Of a stretch of DNA of 41,203 bases, positions 16,536 to 27,417 are shown one piece after another. Origin of the DNA: Comamonas sp. lk (GTDB taxonomy: Bacteria > Pseudomonadota > Gammaproteobacteria > Burkholderiales > Burkholderiaceae_C); contig CALPLW020000004.1 of NCBI GenBank assembly GCA_943324505.2, positions 1 through 41,203 of the forward strand. The letters run 5' to 3'. The position numbers and the translations under genes were made by a program. The notes beneath the pieces are model-generated. The model searched no databases and was not told where the DNA came from. It saw only the letters and a list, made by a program, of their open reading frames with translations. Every line of letters starts with the position of its first letter. Within the stretch, counting starts at the first letter, position 1.

Positions 16536-16573
16536 CTGCATGGGGGGCTGGCGTCGCAGCGAGTGAGAGAGCC

Positions 16574-16750
16574 TCAGGCCAAACGCTCCAATATCAGCAC
16601 CGCAAAAAAACCGAAGCCCGAGATCAACACCCACTTGAGGATGATCAAGCCGTAGCGTCGGTAACGCGGCTCGCCGGTGCCGGCATAAAAGACAAAGGAC
16701 ACCACGGCACCGAGCAGCAGCAGCAGGATCAACCAGCGAAACAGCAGCAT
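16574..16750 (-). CDS. Small membrane protein, 58 residues, downstream of lpxC
   Basis: The protein MLLFRWLILLLLLGAVVSF... has two membrane helices (about 1-20 and 38-55) separated by a short basic loop (GEPRYRRYGLIILKW). GAGG lies 5 bases before ATG 16750, and the gene lies 25 bp behind the lpxC stop in the same direction, so it is probably the last gene of the dcw-lpxC run. Real coding is supported by the Shine-Dalgarno, the hydrophobic pattern and conserved-looking placement. Function unknown. Confidence 0.7.
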   Translation of the reverse strand: MLLFRWLILLLLLGAVVSFVFYAGTGEPRYRRYGLIILKWVLISGFGFFAVLILERLA

Positions 16751-16775
16751 GGTGGCCTCGTCGGGCTGGTCCGGC

Positions 16776-17699
16776 TCACCATGCGCGTGCCAGTTGGGCA
16801 AAGCCCGCCGGCGCGCGCTTGTCGTCGGAAAAACTGACCACGTCCCAGGCGTCAGTGCGGAGCAGCAGCTCGTGCAGCAATCGGTTGTTGAGCGCGTGGC
16901 CGGAGCGGCGCGCGCTGTAACTGGCGAGCAGTGGCTTACCCACCAGGTACAGGTCGCCCATGGCATCGAGGATTTTGTGCTTGACGAACTCATCGTCATA
17001 GCGCAGACCTTCAGCGTTGAGCACCTTGTAGTCGTCCATCACAATCGCGTTGTCCAGCCCGCCGCCCAGCGCCAGTCCGTTGGCACGCATCATCTCGACA
17101 TCCTTGGTGAAACCGAAGGTGCGGGCTCGGGCGATGTCACGCGAGTAAGAGTCTGTGCTCATATCAAACACCACGCGCTGGCCGGTGGCGTCCACCGCCG
17201 GGTGGTCAAAATCGATCTCGAAGCTCAACCGGTAGCCATGAAAGGGTTCAAGCCGCGCCCATTTTTCTGCTGCACCCTGGCCCTCACGCACCTCAACCGG
17301 CGCCAGAAGCTGGATGAAACGGCGTGGCGCATTTTGCAGCACGATACCCGCACTTTGGAGCAGGAAGACAAAGGACGCCGCTGAGCCGTCGAGGATGGGC
17401 ACCTCTTCGGCCGTGATGTCCACATACAGGTTGTCGACCCCCAGCCCGGCACAAGCCGACATCAGGTGCTCCACGGTGTGCACCTTGACGCTGCCATTGG
17501 ACAGGGTGCTGGCCAGCCGGGTGTCGGAGACCGCTGCCGCCGACACCACGATGTCCACCGGCTCGGGCAGGTCGACCCGCCGAAACACGACGCCGGTGTC
17601 AACCGGCGCAGGGCGCAGCGTCAGCTCCACCCGCTGCCCGCTGTGCAGCCCGACGCCAACGGCGCGCGTCAGGGTTTTGAGGGTTCGTTGTTGCAGCAC
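16776..17699 (-). CDS. lpxC: UDP-3-O-acyl-N-acetylglucosamine deacetylase
   Basis: LpxC is the zinc enzyme of the committed step of lipid A synthesis. The 307 residues match the family. Zinc ligands are visible in [16 protein letters not shown] (His78) and in [15 protein letters not shown] near residue 237-241, and the active-site [10 protein letters not shown] is present. It starts at GTG 17699 ([21 protein letters not shown]), the family's usual N-terminus, with an AAGG very close to the start. It follows ftsZ by 12 bp. Confidence 0.97.
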   Translation of the reverse strand: MLQQRTLKTLTRAVGVGLHSGQRVELTLRPAPVDTGVVFRRVDLPEPVDIVVSAAAVSDTRLASTLSNGSVKVHTVEHLMSACAGLGVDNLYVDITAEEVPILDGSAASFVFLLQSAGIVLQNAPRRFIQLLAPVEVREGQGAAEKWARLEPFHGYRLSFEIDFDHPAVDATGQRVVFDMSTDSYSRDIARARTFGFTKDVEMMRANGLALGGGLDNAIVMDDYKVLNAEGLRYDDEFVKHKILDAMGDLYLVGKPLLASYSARRSGHALNNRLLHELLLRTDAWDVVSFSDDKRAPAGFAQLARAW

Positions 17700-17711
17700 C
17701 CTTCTAGTTTA

Positions 17712-18974
17712 CTAATCTGCCTGCTTGCGCAGGAATGCAGGGATTTCAAAATCCTCCATGCCGCCGGATGACAGCGCGTCGACCTTGGCCGAGGCCTGGG
17801 TGCGGTCACGCTGGCGCCAGACACTGGGTCGCTTCATGTCGTGGTAATCGGGCTGGGCCCTGCCCATCATGCCGGGTGCCGACGCACCCGCGCCGCCCAG
17901 GGAGGCCACGGTAGAGCCCGATGTGCCTGCTGTATTGAGCGCGGGCACATGGAACGGTGTGTTGTCGGTGCCGGTGCGCAGCACTTGCAGTTGCGGCTTG
18001 GCCCGATTGGCACCCTGGCGCGACAAACCAGTGGCGACCACCGTGACCCGGATGTTGTCGCCCAGGGAGTCGTCGTGGGCGGTGCCGTAGATGACATGGG
18101 CATCGGGCGAGGCAAAAGCCCGGATGGTGTTCATCGCCAGGCCGGATTCGCGCAACTTGAGCGAACCCTTGGCGGCGGTGATCAGCACCAGCACACCCTT
18201 GGCACCCGAGAGGTCAATGCCCTCAAGCAAGGGGCAGGCTACGGCCTGTTCAGCTGCGATACGGGCCCGGTCCGGACCGGCGGCTTGCGCTGTGCCCATC
18301 ATGGCCTTGCCGGGCTCGCCCATCACGGTGCGCACGTCCTCAAAGTCGACATTCACATGGCCCTTGACGTTGATGATTTCCGCAATACCGCCCACGGCGT
18401 TCTTGAGCACGTCGTTGGCACGGGCGAAGGCTTCATCCTCTGTCGCCTCCTCGCCAAGCACTTCCATGAGTTTTTCGTTGAGCACGACGATGAGCGAGTC
18501 GACATTGGCTTCCAGCTCGGCCAGGCCAGCTTCGGCATTGCTCATGCGCTTGTTGCCCTCAAAGTCAAACGGCTTGGTCACCACGCCCACGGTCAGGATG
18601 CCCATTTCGCGCGCCACCCGTGCGATCACCGGAGCGGCGCCCGTGCCCGTGCCGCCGCCCATGCCGGCGGTGATGAACAGCATGTGAGCGCCTTCGATCG
18701 ACGCCCGGATGTCTTCAATGGCCAATTCTGCGGCTTCACGGCCACGCTCCGGGATGCTGCCTGCACCCAGGCCAGTCAGACCGAGCTGGATGATGCGGTG
18801 CGCATCGCTGCTGCCCAGCGCTTGGGCGTCGGTATTGGCACAGATGAATTCCACGCCCTGAACCGAGCTGTTGATCATGTGGCTGACGGCGTTGCCACCA
18901 CCGCCACCGACGCCAATAACCTTGATCCGGGTGCCCTGGTTGAAAGTTTCTTCTTCGATCATTTCGATAGGCAT
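17712..18974 (-). CDS. ftsZ: Cell division protein FtsZ
   Basis: FtsZ is the GTP-binding tubulin homologue that forms the division ring. The 420-residue protein has the glycine loop VIGVGGGGGNAVSHM, the tubulin signature GGGTGTGAAPVIARVA, the T7-loop region DFEDVRTVMGEPG and a C-terminal peptide MEDFEIPAFLRKQAD that binds FtsA and other partners. ATG 18974 with AGGAG 8 bases upstream is clearly the start; an upstream in-frame extension has no support. The 159-bp gap behind ftsA is the longest within the dcw cluster and its AT-rich end could hold an extra ftsZ promoter, though I see no good hexamers. Confidence 0.98.
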   Translation of the reverse strand: MPIEMIEEETFNQGTRIKVIGVGGGGGNAVSHMINSSVQGVEFICANTDAQALGSSDAHRIIQLGLTGLGAGSIPERGREAAELAIEDIRASIEGAHMLFITAGMGGGTGTGAAPVIARVAREMGILTVGVVTKPFDFEGNKRMSNAEAGLAELEANVDSLIVVLNEKLMEVLGEEATEDEAFARANDVLKNAVGGIAEIINVKGHVNVDFEDVRTVMGEPGKAMMGTAQAAGPDRARIAAEQAVACPLLEGIDLSGAKGVLVLITAAKGSLKLRESGLAMNTIRAFASPDAHVIYGTAHDDSLGDNIRVTVVATGLSRQGANRAKPQLQVLRTGTDNTPFHVPALNTAGTSGSTVASLGGAGASAPGMMGRAQPDYHDMKRPSVWRQRDRTQASAKVDALSSGGMEDFEIPAFLRKQAD

Positions 18975-19133
18975 TTTTGTTCTCCTGGTTAATAAATAAG
19001 TTGCAGTTGCTAAAAAAAGTGGTTCTGTTCTTTTCAATTCGACTTTGGCGTCATCAGGGCGGGCCGGTGCAGCGCCATCGCCCTGGGGGACTGGCGCGCT
19101 GGCGCCACAGGGCCCGGTTGGTCGGGCAGGCCA

Positions 19134-20363
19134 TCAAAATATCCCGGCGAACCAGTCTTTGAGCTGGCCGGCCGCTGTTTTCATGGAACCATTTTTTTGC
19201 GCCACCTTGAAGCCGCGCAGGCGGGCCATGCGCGCCTCTTCGAGCAGCCCCATCACGGTGGCGGCCCGCGGTTGTGCCACCATGTCGGCCAGCGCGCTGG
19301 CGTACTTGGGGATGCCCCGGCGCACCGGCTTGAGGAAGATGTCCTCGCCCAGCTCCACCATGCCCGGCATGATGCAACTGCCGCCGGTCAGCACGATGCC
19401 GCTGGAGAGCATTTCTTCAAAGCCAGAGTCACGCAGCACCTGATGAACCAGTTGGAAGATCTCCTCGACGCGCGGCTCGATCACACCGGCCAGCGCCTGG
19501 CGGCTGAGCATGCGCGGGCCGCGGTCGCCCAGGCCAGGTACCTCAACCTGCGTGTCCGGGTCAGCCAGCAACTGCTTGGCGTAGCCGTTTTCGACCTTGA
19601 TCTCCTCGGCGTCCTTGGTGGGGGTGCGTAGGGCCATGGCGATGTCGCTGGTGATCAGGTCACCGGCAATCGGAATCACGGCGGTGTGCCGGATGGCGCC
19701 ATTGGTGAAGATGGCGATGTCGGTCGAGCCGGCGCCAATATCGACCAGCGCCACACCGAGCTCGCGTTCGTCCTCGGTCAGCACCGACAGGCTACTGGCC
19801 AGCGGGTTGAGCATCAGTTGCTCCACCTCCAGGCCGCAGCGGCGCACGCACTTGATGATGTTTTCGGCTGCGCTTTGGGCGCCAGTGACAATGTGCACCT
19901 TGGCTTCCAGCCGGATGCCGCTCATGCCAATCGGCTCGCGCACATCCTGGCCGTCGATGATGAACTCTTGCGGCTCAACCAGCAGCAGCCGCTGGTCGGT
20001 CGAGATGTTGATCGCCTTGGCGGTTTCGACCACCCGGGCCACGTCAGCGGCCGTTACTTCGCGGTCCTTGATGGCCACCATGCCGCTTGAGTTCATGCCC
20101 CGGATGTGGCTGCCGGTGATGCCGGTGTAAACCCGGGTGATCTTGCAGTCGGCCATCAGCTCGGCTTCTTTGAGCGCCTGCTGGATGCTCTGTACCGTGG
20201 CGTCAATGTTGACCACCACGCCGCGCTTGAGGCCGTTGCTGGCGGCAATGCCCAGACCGGCGAGCTTGAGCTCGCCGTTGGGCAGCACTTCAGCCACGAC
20301 AGCCATGACCTTGGAGGTGCCAATGTCAAGGCCTACGACCAAGTCTTTGTATTCTTTTGCCAT
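19134..20363 (-). CDS. ftsA: Cell division protein FtsA
   Basis: FtsA is the actin-like ATPase that tethers FtsZ to the membrane. The 409 residues fit the family. Actin-fold motifs are LVVGLDIGTSKVMAVVAEV (phosphate 1), VDIGAGSTDIAIFTNGAI (phosphate 2) and SSGIVLTGGSCIMPG (adenosine). The 1C domain is present, and the C-terminus ends QLKDWFAGIF, an amphipathic membrane-targeting helix. It lies 28 bp behind ftsQ. Confidence 0.98.
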   Translation of the reverse strand: MAKEYKDLVVGLDIGTSKVMAVVAEVLPNGELKLAGLGIAASNGLKRGVVVNIDATVQSIQQALKEAELMADCKITRVYTGITGSHIRGMNSSGMVAIKDREVTAADVARVVETAKAINISTDQRLLLVEPQEFIIDGQDVREPIGMSGIRLEAKVHIVTGAQSAAENIIKCVRRCGLEVEQLMLNPLASSLSVLTEDERELGVALVDIGAGSTDIAIFTNGAIRHTAVIPIAGDLITSDIAMALRTPTKDAEEIKVENGYAKQLLADPDTQVEVPGLGDRGPRMLSRQALAGVIEPRVEEIFQLVHQVLRDSGFEEMLSSGIVLTGGSCIMPGMVELGEDIFLKPVRRGIPKYASALADMVAQPRAATVMGLLEEARMARLRGFKVAQKNGSMKTAAGQLKDWFAGIF

Positions 20364-20391
20364 ATGTCGTCACCTGTTGTTGAGGTTGCCA

Positions 20392-21171
20392 CTACTTTTT
20401 CGATCCATCCTGCGCCACAGTCGTCACGCCACGCATACGCAGTGCGTAGCCGTCCTGGTGGCGCAAATCCGCCGTCTCCAGCGCCTCGGGCTTGCGCCCG
20501 TAACGCGCACTGACCTTGGTCAAGGTCTTCAGGAAAGCCTGGGTGCGGGCCCGTACCTCGGGCAAAGTGCCGGCGCCGAGTTCGATCACCGCGCCGGTGT
20601 CGAGCCGTGCTCGCCAACTGCCCCGGCCGCTGAGTTCGAGCTGTTCCAGCAACAGGTCCACAGGCTCGAACACCGGCTGGAGCCCCTGAAATGCCTCCCA
20701 GACCTGGGCCGACTGGCTGTCCGGCCCCTGCAATCGGGGCAGGTCATCGTGCTCAACCTCGCCAACGTTGGCCTCAAACACCTCGCCAAAACTGTTGACC
20801 ATGCGGGACTCTCCCTCCGGCCCCCAAAAGGCCACCGCCCGATGCTCCTCCAGTTGGACCCGCAAGCGGTTAGGAAACTCACGCCGCACCACCGCCTGGC
20901 GCACCCAGGGCACCGCCTCAAAAGCGACTCGGGCTTGGCCGAGGTCGAGCGTGAAAAATGTCCCGCGCAGATGCGGCGCAACGTTGGCGCGCAAGGTCAA
21001 GCTGTTGTTGTGGGTGACATCGCCAGTGACGGTAATGCCGCGAATGGCAAAAACCGTATGCCGCGACACAAAGATAGCTGTGCTCGCCAGCGCCATCACG
21101 GCCAGGACGGCCCACAAGACTTGCGCCGTGCGTTGCATCAGCCGGATGTCGACAGGCAGGGGCTTGTTCAT
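20392..21171 (-). CDS. ftsQ: Cell division protein FtsQ
   Basis: FtsQ is a bitopic divisome protein that joins FtsB/FtsL to the early ring. The 259 residues comprise a short cytoplasmic part, one membrane helix (about 18-37, [17 protein letters not shown]) and a periplasmic POTRA domain beginning [16 protein letters not shown], followed by [22 protein letters not shown] 21171 overlaps the ddl stop by 4 bases and gives the usual short N-terminus; a longer reading from 21240 would lie fully within ddl. Confidence 0.95.
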   Translation of the reverse strand: MNKPLPVDIRLMQRTAQVLWAVLAVMALASTAIFVSRHTVFAIRGITVTGDVTHNNSLTLRANVAPHLRGTFFTLDLGQARVAFEAVPWVRQAVVRREFPNRLRVQLEEHRAVAFWGPEGESRMVNSFGEVFEANVGEVEHDDLPRLQGPDSQSAQVWEAFQGLQPVFEPVDLLLEQLELSGRGSWRARLDTGAVIELGAGTLPEVRARTQAFLKTLTKVSARYGRKPEALETADLRHQDGYALRMRGVTTVAQDGSKK

Positions 21172-22148
21172 GGCATTGCCCCGACCGCAGCAGGCGCCCG
21201 CGCATAGTCCAGCGTGGCTTGCGCCAGCACTGCCATACACAGGGCCGGGTAGTCGATGCCCGCGGCCCGTGCGGACATCGGCACCAGTGAGTGACTGGTC
21301 ATGCCGGGCGAGGTGTTGATCTCCAGCAGAAAGGGCTGGCGGTCACTGGCCCGGATCATCAAGTCGGCGCGGCCCCAGCCACGGCAACCCAGCGCGCGGT
21401 ATGCCGCCAGCACGATGCGGGAAATCTCGGCTTCCTCGGCCGCGGGCAGGCCGCTGGGGCAGTGGTACTTGACCACATCGGTGAAGTATTTGTTCTGGTA
21501 GTCATAGGCGCCCTGCGGCGCCTGGATACGCACCACCGGCAGCGTATGGGCCTGCGCCCCACTGCCCAGCACCGGGCAGGTCACCTCGTCGCCCTCAATG
21601 AAAGCCTCGCAGAGCACCTCGGCGTCGTAGCCAGCGGCCAGCTGAACTGCTGGCGCCAACTGGTCAGACTGGGTGACCTTGCTGACGCCGATCGACGAGC
21701 CCTCGTGCGGCGGCTTGACGATCAGCGGCAAGCCCAACTGCCGGCACACTGCACCCAATTGGTCGGTTGGCAGTACCTCCCCTGGCAGCACCACATGCGC
21801 CGGTGTCGGCAGGCCTTGCGCCTGCCAGAGTCGTTTGGTCATGACCTTGTCCATGGCGATGCTCGACGCCATCACGCCCGAGCCGGTGTAGGGCAGGCCC
21901 AGCATTTCCAGCGCGCCCTGCACCGTGCCGTCTTCACCGAAGCGGCCGTGCAGGGCAATGAAGCAGCGGGCAAAGCCGTCGCGCCGCAATTCGGCCAGAT
22001 CACGCTCGGCCGGGTCAAAAGCGTGGGCATCGACGCCCAGCGAGCGCAAAGCCTGTAACACGCCCTGGCCCGACATCAGCGAGACCTCGCGCTCGGCTGA
22101 GGCGCCGCCCATCAGCACGGCCACTTTTCCGGGATCAAATTGGCTCAT
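21168..22148 (-). CDS. ddl: D-alanine--D-alanine ligase
   Basis: Ddl joins two D-Ala with ATP for the MurF reaction. The 326 residues are typical of the DdlB type found in dcw clusters. Motifs are [61 protein letters not shown] and [20 protein letters not shown] (ATP-grasp). It overlaps the murC stop and the ftsQ start by 4 bases each. Confidence 0.97.
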   Translation of the reverse strand: MSQFDPGKVAVLMGGASAEREVSLMSGQGVLQALRSLGVDAHAFDPAERDLAELRRDGFARCFIALHGRFGEDGTVQGALEMLGLPYTGSGVMASSIAMDKVMTKRLWQAQGLPTPAHVVLPGEVLPTDQLGAVCRQLGLPLIVKPPHEGSSIGVSKVTQSDQLAPAVQLAAGYDAEVLCEAFIEGDEVTCPVLGSGAQAHTLPVVRIQAPQGAYDYQNKYFTDVVKYHCPSGLPAAEEAEISRIVLAAYRALGCRGWGRADLMIRASDRQPFLLEINTSPGMTSHSLVPMSARAAGIDYPALCMAVLAQATLDYARAPAAVGAMP

Positions 22149-23574
22149 GGCCCTTTTCCCTCCTGGGCTTTTTGCTCTTCATTTGATAGCAGTTCCAGCA
22201 CGCGGGCTGGCACGCCGCCAATGGAGCCCGCACCCATGCACAAGACAACATCACCGGCACGGGCGTGGTCGGCAATCGCTTGCGGCAGATCGGCAATATC
22301 GTTAGTAAACTGGGGCTCCAGCCGGCCTGCCACTCGCAGCGCGCGCGCCAGGCTGCGGCCGTCGGCGGCCACGATAGGCGCTTCGCCAGCTGCATAGACC
22401 TCGGTCAACAGCACTGCATCGGCCTGCCCGATGACCTTGACAAAGTCCTCAAAACAATCGCGGGTTCGGCTGTAGCGGTGAGGCTGAAAGGCCAGCAACA
22501 GGCGCCGACCTGGGAAGGCGCCGCGCGCCGCTGCCAGCGTGGCCGCCATCTCGACCGGGTGATGACCATAGTCATCAACCAGGGTAAAACTGCCGCCCCT
22601 GGTCGCAACCTCGCCATAACGTTGGAAGCGGCGGCCCACGCCCTTGAAATGAGCCAGTGCCTGCTGGACGGCGCCGTCTGGCACATTGAGCTCGACGGCC
22701 ACCGCGATCGCCGCCAGCGCATTGAGCACGTTGTGCCGACCCGGCAGATTGAGCACCACGGGCAGATCAGGCAGCACCACGCCGTTACGGCGCTGCACCG
22801 TGAACTGCATCTGCCCGCCCGCCGCGCGCACATCGACAGCCCGCACCTGGGCCCCCTCTTCGAAGCCGTAGCTGGTCACCGGGCAGGTGACCTGGGGCAC
22901 GATGTCTCGGATCGCAGTATCGTCAGTGCACAGGATCGCCGTGCCATAAAAAGGCATGCGGTGCAGAAAGTCAACAAACGCCTGCTTCAGCCGGCCAAAT
23001 CATGGCCGTAGGTCTCCATGTGGTCGGCGTCGATGTTGGTCACCACCGCCATCACCGGCAGCAGGTTCAGGAACGAGGCGTCAGATTCATCGGCCTCGAC
23101 CACGATGTAATCACCCTGCCCTAGGCGGGCATTGGCGCCGGCACTGTTAAGGCGGCCACCAATGACAAAGGTCGGGTCCAGGCCAGCCTCGGCCAATACG
23201 CTGGCCACCAGGCTGGTGGTGGTGGTCTTGCCGTGGGTGCCGGCGATCGCGATGCCCTGCTTCAGGCGCATCAGCTCGGCCAGCATCAGCGCGCGCGGCA
23301 CCACCGGGATGCGCCTCTCCCGCGCGGCCAGTACCTCTGGGTTGTCGGCCTGCACAGCGGTCGACGTGACGACCGCGTCAGCGCCGGCCACATGGGCGGC
23401 CAGATGACCCACCTGGGTCTGGATCCCCAGCCCCGCCAGCCTGCGCAGTGTGGCGCTATCGGCCAGGTCAGAGCCAGAGATCTCATAGCCCAGGTTCAGC
23501 AGCACCTCGGCAATGCCCGACATGCCGGCGCCGCCAATGCCGACAAAATGGATATGCCGCACGGCGTGTTTCAT
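22145..23574 (-). CDS. murC: UDP-N-acetylmuramate--L-alanine ligase, interrupted by a one-base frameshift
   Basis: MurC adds L-Ala to UDP-MurNAc. The N-terminal part (23574 to TGA 22987-22989) has [17 protein letters not shown], the ATP loop [15 protein letters not shown] and EADESDASF, and ends [18 protein letters not shown]. The remaining part is open in another frame, [16 protein letters not shown] onward from 22990, with [10 protein letters not shown] and [15 protein letters not shown]. The normal family sequence runs [18 protein letters not shown], so one C is missing at about 22992-22995 (GCC-GG instead of GCC-CGG). Restoring it gives 476 residues, a normal length. MurC is essential and both halves look unmutated, so a sequence error is likeliest. 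4-base overlaps with murG and ddl. Confidence 0.9.
22171..22200. repeat. Mini-repeat copy in the 3' end of murC
   Basis: The plus strand reads tttgctcttcatttgatagc (22171-22190). It is very similar to 31171-31190 in murE (tcttgctttaaatttgatag): both share TTGCT.T..ATTTGATAGC. It encodes LLSNEEQKA in the MurC tail, an Asn/Gln/Glu-rich piece beyond the conserved fold. I believe similar AT-rich elements with ATTTGATAGC are scattered in Comamonadaceae genomes, but cannot verify that here. Confidence 0.45.
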
Positions 23575-24644
23575 GGGGTCAAGGCCTCGCAGGCGGCCAC
23601 CAAGGCGGTGGTAGCCTCGGTTTTGGCCATTTCACGGGCCCGCGTGGCACAGGCCAGCAGCTCAGCACGTGTCAAGGCGGCCAGCATTGCGGCCAGGCGT
23701 TGCGGTGTCAGTGCTGGCTGTGGCAGCAACCAGCCCGCGCCCTGGCTGACCAAAAAGCGGGCGTTGTGGGTCTGATGGTCATCCACCGCCGACGGGAATG
23801 GGACGAACACCGCCGCCGCGCCGATGGCGGCCAACTCGGTCACGGTGCTGGCGCCGGCGCGGCAGATCACCAGGTCGGCCTGGGCAAAGGCCTGCGCCGT
23901 GTCATCGATGAAGGGCGTGAGCTCGGCTTGAACGCCAGCCGCTGCATAGTTGGCGCGCAGGTCGTCGATCTGCCGTTGACCGCTTTGGTGCGTGACGGTC
24001 GGCCGTTGCTCGGGCGGCAACAGCGCCAGGGCGCGCGGCACGATGTCGTTCAGTGCGCGGGCGCCCAGGCTACCGCCCAGCACCAGCACCCGCAGCGGTC
24101 CGCTGCGTCCGGCAAAACGCTGCGCTGGCTCGGCTATCCCAAGAAAAGCACTGCGCAGCGGGTTACCTACCCATAGCCCCTTGGCAAAAACCTGGGGGAA
24201 GGCCGTGAAGACGGCATCGGCAACGCCGGCCAGCACCCTGTTGGCCAGGCCTGCAACCGAGTTTTGCTCATGAAGAACCAGCGGCTTGCCCCACAGCACG
24301 CCCATCATGCCGCCCGGAAAGCTGATGAAGCCGCCCAGACCCACCACCACGTCAGGCTTGACCCGGCGCACCACCTGCAGCGCCTGCCAGAAGGCCCGCA
24401 GCAACCTAAGCGGCAACAGCGCCAGTGTGCCTAGGCCTTTGCCACGCACGCCCGAGAAATCAATGGCTTCAAAAGCAAATCCCTGCGACGGGACCAGCTG
24501 GCTTTCCATGCTGGGCTGGCCAGGGCTGCCGGTGCCACCCAGCCAGTGCACGCGCCAGCCGCGTTCGCGCAGCGCATGCGCCACCGCCAGCCCCGGGAAG
24601 ATGTGACCACCCGTGCCGCCGGCCATGATCAAGGCGCTTTTCAT
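23571..24644 (-). CDS. murG: UDP-GlcNAc:undecaprenyl-PP-MurNAc-pentapeptide GlcNAc transferase
   Basis: MurG makes lipid II from lipid I at the inner membrane face. The 357-residue GT-B enzyme has the N-terminal loop [16 protein letters not shown], the second Gly-rich loop [13 protein letters not shown] and the UDP-GlcNAc site [16 protein letters not shown] with [18 protein letters not shown] overlaps connect it to ftsW (upstream) and murC (downstream). Confidence 0.98.
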   Translation of the reverse strand: MKSALIMAGGTGGHIFPGLAVAHALRERGWRVHWLGGTGSPGQPSMESQLVPSQGFAFEAIDFSGVRGKGLGTLALLPLRLLRAFWQALQVVRRVKPDVVVGLGGFISFPGGMMGVLWGKPLVLHEQNSVAGLANRVLAGVADAVFTAFPQVFAKGLWVGNPLRSAFLGIAEPAQRFAGRSGPLRVLVLGGSLGARALNDIVPRALALLPPEQRPTVTHQSGQRQIDDLRANYAAAGVQAELTPFIDDTAQAFAQADLVICRAGASTVTELAAIGAAAVFVPFPSAVDDHQTHNARFLVSQGAGWLLPQPALTPQRLAAMLAALTRAELLACATRAREMAKTEATTALVAACEALTP

Positions 24645-25897
24645 ACCCGCCCCCCGTGCATCAGGATGCGGTTTTCGTGGTCTATGCGGAGCACAACGGC
24701 GATCGCTATCAGGTTAACCAGGATGGCAGAGCCGCCGTAGCTCATGAGCGGCAGCGTCAGACCCTTGGTCGGCAGAGCACCCAGGTTCACCCCCATGTTG
24801 ATGAAGGACTGGAAACCCACCCAGATGCCCACGCCCTGGGCCACCAACCCGGCAAACACCCGGTCCAGCGCGATCGACTGGCGACCAATGTGCATGATGC
24901 GCCGGGTCAGCCACAGGAATAGCCCAATGACGCACAGCACCCCCACAAGGCCAAACTCCTCGCCAATCACCGCCAACAGAAAGTCGGTATGCGCCTCTGG
25001 CAGCCAGTGCAATTTCTCGACGCTGCCGCCCAGTCCCACACCAAAGATCTCGCCACGACCGATGGCAATCAAGGAATGCGTCAGCTGATACCCCTTGGCC
25101 AAGGCGTTTTTTCCGCTCCACGGGTCCAGATAAGCAAAAATGCGTTCGCGCCGCCAATCGCTCAAGGCGATCATCAGGCCAAAGGCCACCAGCAGCACCA
25201 ATGCGATCAGGAAGAACATGCGCGCATTGACGCCACCCAGGAAAAGGATGCCCATCGCGATCACGGCGATCACCATGAAGGCGCCCATGTCGGGCTCCGC
25301 CAGCAACAGCACGCCCACCAGCGCCACCGCAGCACCCATGGGCATCACATGGCGCAGGAAACGGTCCTTCACCTCCATCTTGCGCACCATGTAATCGGCG
25401 GCGTACAACAGCACCGCAAACTTGGCCAGCTCGGACGGCTGAAAGCCGATCGGCCCCACGGAAATCCAGCGCCGCGCGCCGTAGACCACCTTGCCCACAT
25501 GCGGAATCAGCACCACCGTCAGCAGCACCAGTGACGCCACAAACAGCCAGCGCGCCGACTTTTCCCATTGCGCTACCGGCACCTGAAACGCCACCAGGGC
25601 GGCGATGAAGGCCACTGCCAGCCACATCACATGGCGGGTCAAGAAATAGCTGTGGGTGTAGCGGGCAAAGCGCGGGTTGTCCGGCATGGCGATCGAGGCC
25701 GAATACACCATCACCAGGCCCCACAGCATCAGGGTCACCGTGACCCAGACCAGCGCTTGGTCAATCCCGCTCACCGTGCTGGGCAGGTTGACGGTGTCCA
25801 TGCGGCTCGTCCCACTCAGACGCACCGGCAGCACATCAGCCGCCGGCTTGCGCAGCCGCCCGATCCAACCCTGCAGCCGACCGGTTGCGGCGCTCAT
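24641..25897 (-). CDS. ftsW: Septal SEDS peptidoglycan glycosyltransferase FtsW
   Basis: FtsW polymerises septal glycan with PBP3/FtsI. The 418-residue protein has a longer cytoplasmic N-terminus than RodA (about 45 residues) and ten membrane segments. SEDS motifs: [54 protein letters not shown] and [15 protein letters not shown]. Divisome SEDS identity rests on its place between murD and murG. The start codon ATG 25897 overlaps the murD stop. Confidence 0.97.
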   Translation of the reverse strand: MSAATGRLQGWIGRLRKPAADVLPVRLSGTSRMDTVNLPSTVSGIDQALVWVTVTLMLWGLVMVYSASIAMPDNPRFARYTHSYFLTRHVMWLAVAFIAALVAFQVPVAQWEKSARWLFVASLVLLTVVLIPHVGKVVYGARRWISVGPIGFQPSELAKFAVLLYAADYMVRKMEVKDRFLRHVMPMGAAVALVGVLLLAEPDMGAFMVIAVIAMGILFLGGVNARMFFLIALVLLVAFGLMIALSDWRRERIFAYLDPWSGKNALAKGYQLTHSLIAIGRGEIFGVGLGGSVEKLHWLPEAHTDFLLAVIGEEFGLVGVLCVIGLFLWLTRRIMHIGRQSIALDRVFAGLVAQGVGIWVGFQSFINMGVNLGALPTKGLTLPLMSYGGSAILVNLIAIAVVLRIDHENRILMHGGRV

Positions 25898-27414
25898 GCA
25901 GCAGCTCCCAGGCTCATCACACCGGCCTCGTCAGCCAACGCCTGCACGGCGGCGACAAAGGCGTGGGCCCGGTGTTCGTAGTTGTCAAACATGTCAAAGC
26001 TGGCGCAGGCAGGCGACATCAGCACCGCATCACCGGCATGGGCCAAGCCAGCTGCCCGGCTCACGGCGTCAACCATGCTCGCTGCGTCGAGCAGCGGCAC
26101 ACCGGTCGATGCCAGTGCGGCCCGGATCAGCGGTGCGTCGCGGCCGATCAAGACCACCGCCCGTGCATGGCGGGCCACGGGCTCGGCCAGCGGGCCGAAG
26201 TCCTGCCCCTTGCCGACGCCGCCCAGGATGGCAACCAGGCGCCGCTCCTGCCCCAGCCCGTTCAGGGCAGCGACCGTGGCGCCCACGTTGGTGCCCTTGC
26301 TGTCGTCGAAATATTCCACTTCTTGCACGATGGCGACCGCCTCAACCCGGTGCGGCTCGCCACGGTACTCGCGCAGGCCGTACAGCAGGGGCCCCAGCGC
26401 GCAGCCGGCCGCCTGGCTGAGCGCCAACGCCGCCAGCGCATTCAAGGCGTTGTGCCGGCCGCGGATGCGCAGGGCATCGGCCGGCATCAGCCGCTGCAGG
26501 TGCAGCTCCTGCACATCGCCTTTGCGAGGCTTGAGGGTCTCATCAGCCTCCAGCGCGCGCACCAACCAGACCATGCCATTGACCTCTTCGATACCGAAGT
26601 CACCTGGGCGCTGCGGCAGGTCGCCGCCAAAGGTGATGTAGTCACGCCACTGAGGGCGCTGCAGCCGGGCCCGGGTCGGTTCGGGCAACAAGGCCATCAC
26701 CAGCGGGTCGTCGCGATTAAGGACCATCAGGGCCTGCTGGCCAAACACCCGAGCCTTGGCGCCGGCGTAGGCGGCCATGCTGCCGTGCCAGTCCAGGTGG
26801 TCTTGGCTCAGGTTCAGCACCACGGCTGCTTTGGGCTCAAAGCCAGTGCTGGCATCGAGCTGGAAGCTTGACAGCTCCAGCACCCAGACCTCGGGCAAAG
26901 ACTCCTCCGCCAGCCGCTGGGTCAAGGTGTCCAGCAGGGTTGGCCCGATGTTGCCAGCCACCGCCACGGTTTTGCCGGCCCGCGCCACCAGTTGTCCCGT
27001 CAGCGCAGTGACCGTGGTTTTGCCGTTGGTGCCGGTCACGGCCAGGACCTGGGGCGCATAGCCGCGCTCGGTCCGCAGGCTGCCAAGCGCTTGGGAAAAC
27101 AGGTCTAATTCGCCGCCAAGCCACAGCCCGCTTGCCTTTGCCGCTTCTAAAACAGGAGCAGCGTCCACCGGCGACAAGCCTGGGCTGCGCAGCACCACGC
27201 GCACCGGGGTGCCCCTCACCAACTCGGCGTTCAGCGGACCGCTGACAAAGCGTATGCCCGGCCATTCCTGCTTTAGCGTCGTCAGCCCCGGCGGGGCGGG
27301 GCGGGTGTCGGCCACGGTCAACTGTGCGCCCGCCGCTGCGCACCAACGCGCCATCGCCAGCCCGGACGCACCCAGTCCAAGGATCAGCACATGTTGGTCT
27401 TGCAGATGCAGCAC
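25894..27414 (-). CDS. murD: UDP-N-acetylmuramoyl-L-alanine--D-glutamate ligase
   Basis: MurD adds D-Glu to UDP-MurNAc-L-Ala. The protein has 506 residues, longer than E. coli MurD (438), as is common in Burkholderiales. It has [23 protein letters not shown], the ATP loop [28 protein letters not shown] and a C-terminal [11 protein letters not shown]. The start is GTG 27414 ([13 protein letters not shown]) with GAGG 8 bases upstream, 3 bp after the mraY stop. Confidence 0.97.
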   Translation of the reverse strand: MLHLQDQHVLILGLGASGLAMARWCAAAGAQLTVADTRPAPPGLTTLKQEWPGIRFVSGPLNAELVRGTPVRVVLRSPGLSPVDAAPVLEAAKASGLWLGGELDLFSQALGSLRTERGYAPQVLAVTGTNGKTTVTALTGQLVARAGKTVAVAGNIGPTLLDTLTQRLAEESLPEVWVLELSSFQLDASTGFEPKAAVVLNLSQDHLDWHGSMAAYAGAKARVFGQQALMVLNRDDPLVMALLPEPTRARLQRPQWRDYITFGGDLPQRPGDFGIEEVNGMVWLVRALEADETLKPRKGDVQELHLQRLMPADALRIRGRHNALNALAALALSQAAGCALGPLLYGLREYRGEPHRVEAVAIVQEVEYFDDSKGTNVGATVAALNGLGQERRLVAILGGVGKGQDFGPLAEPVARHARAVVLIGRDAPLIRAALASTGVPLLDAASMVDAVSRAAGLAHAGDAVLMSPACASFDMFDNYEHRAHAFVAAVQALADEAGVMSLGAAA

Positions 27415-27417
27415 CGC

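Noticed and set aside
17841-18992. Long open frame of 383 codons on the plus strand opposite ftsZ
   Set aside because: It is the high-GC shadow of ftsZ; no recognisable domains and no own ribosome-binding site.
19009-19037. TTGAAA with a weak -10 (TTTAGC) upstream of ftsZ
   Set aside because: The -10 match is poor; the AT-rich stretch is suggestive but the hexamers do not make a convincing promoter.
18975-19037. Longer FtsZ reading with about 21 extra N-terminal residues
   Set aside because: The extension is not family-like, while ATG 18974 has a very good Shine-Dalgarno and the standard MPIEMIEEE start.
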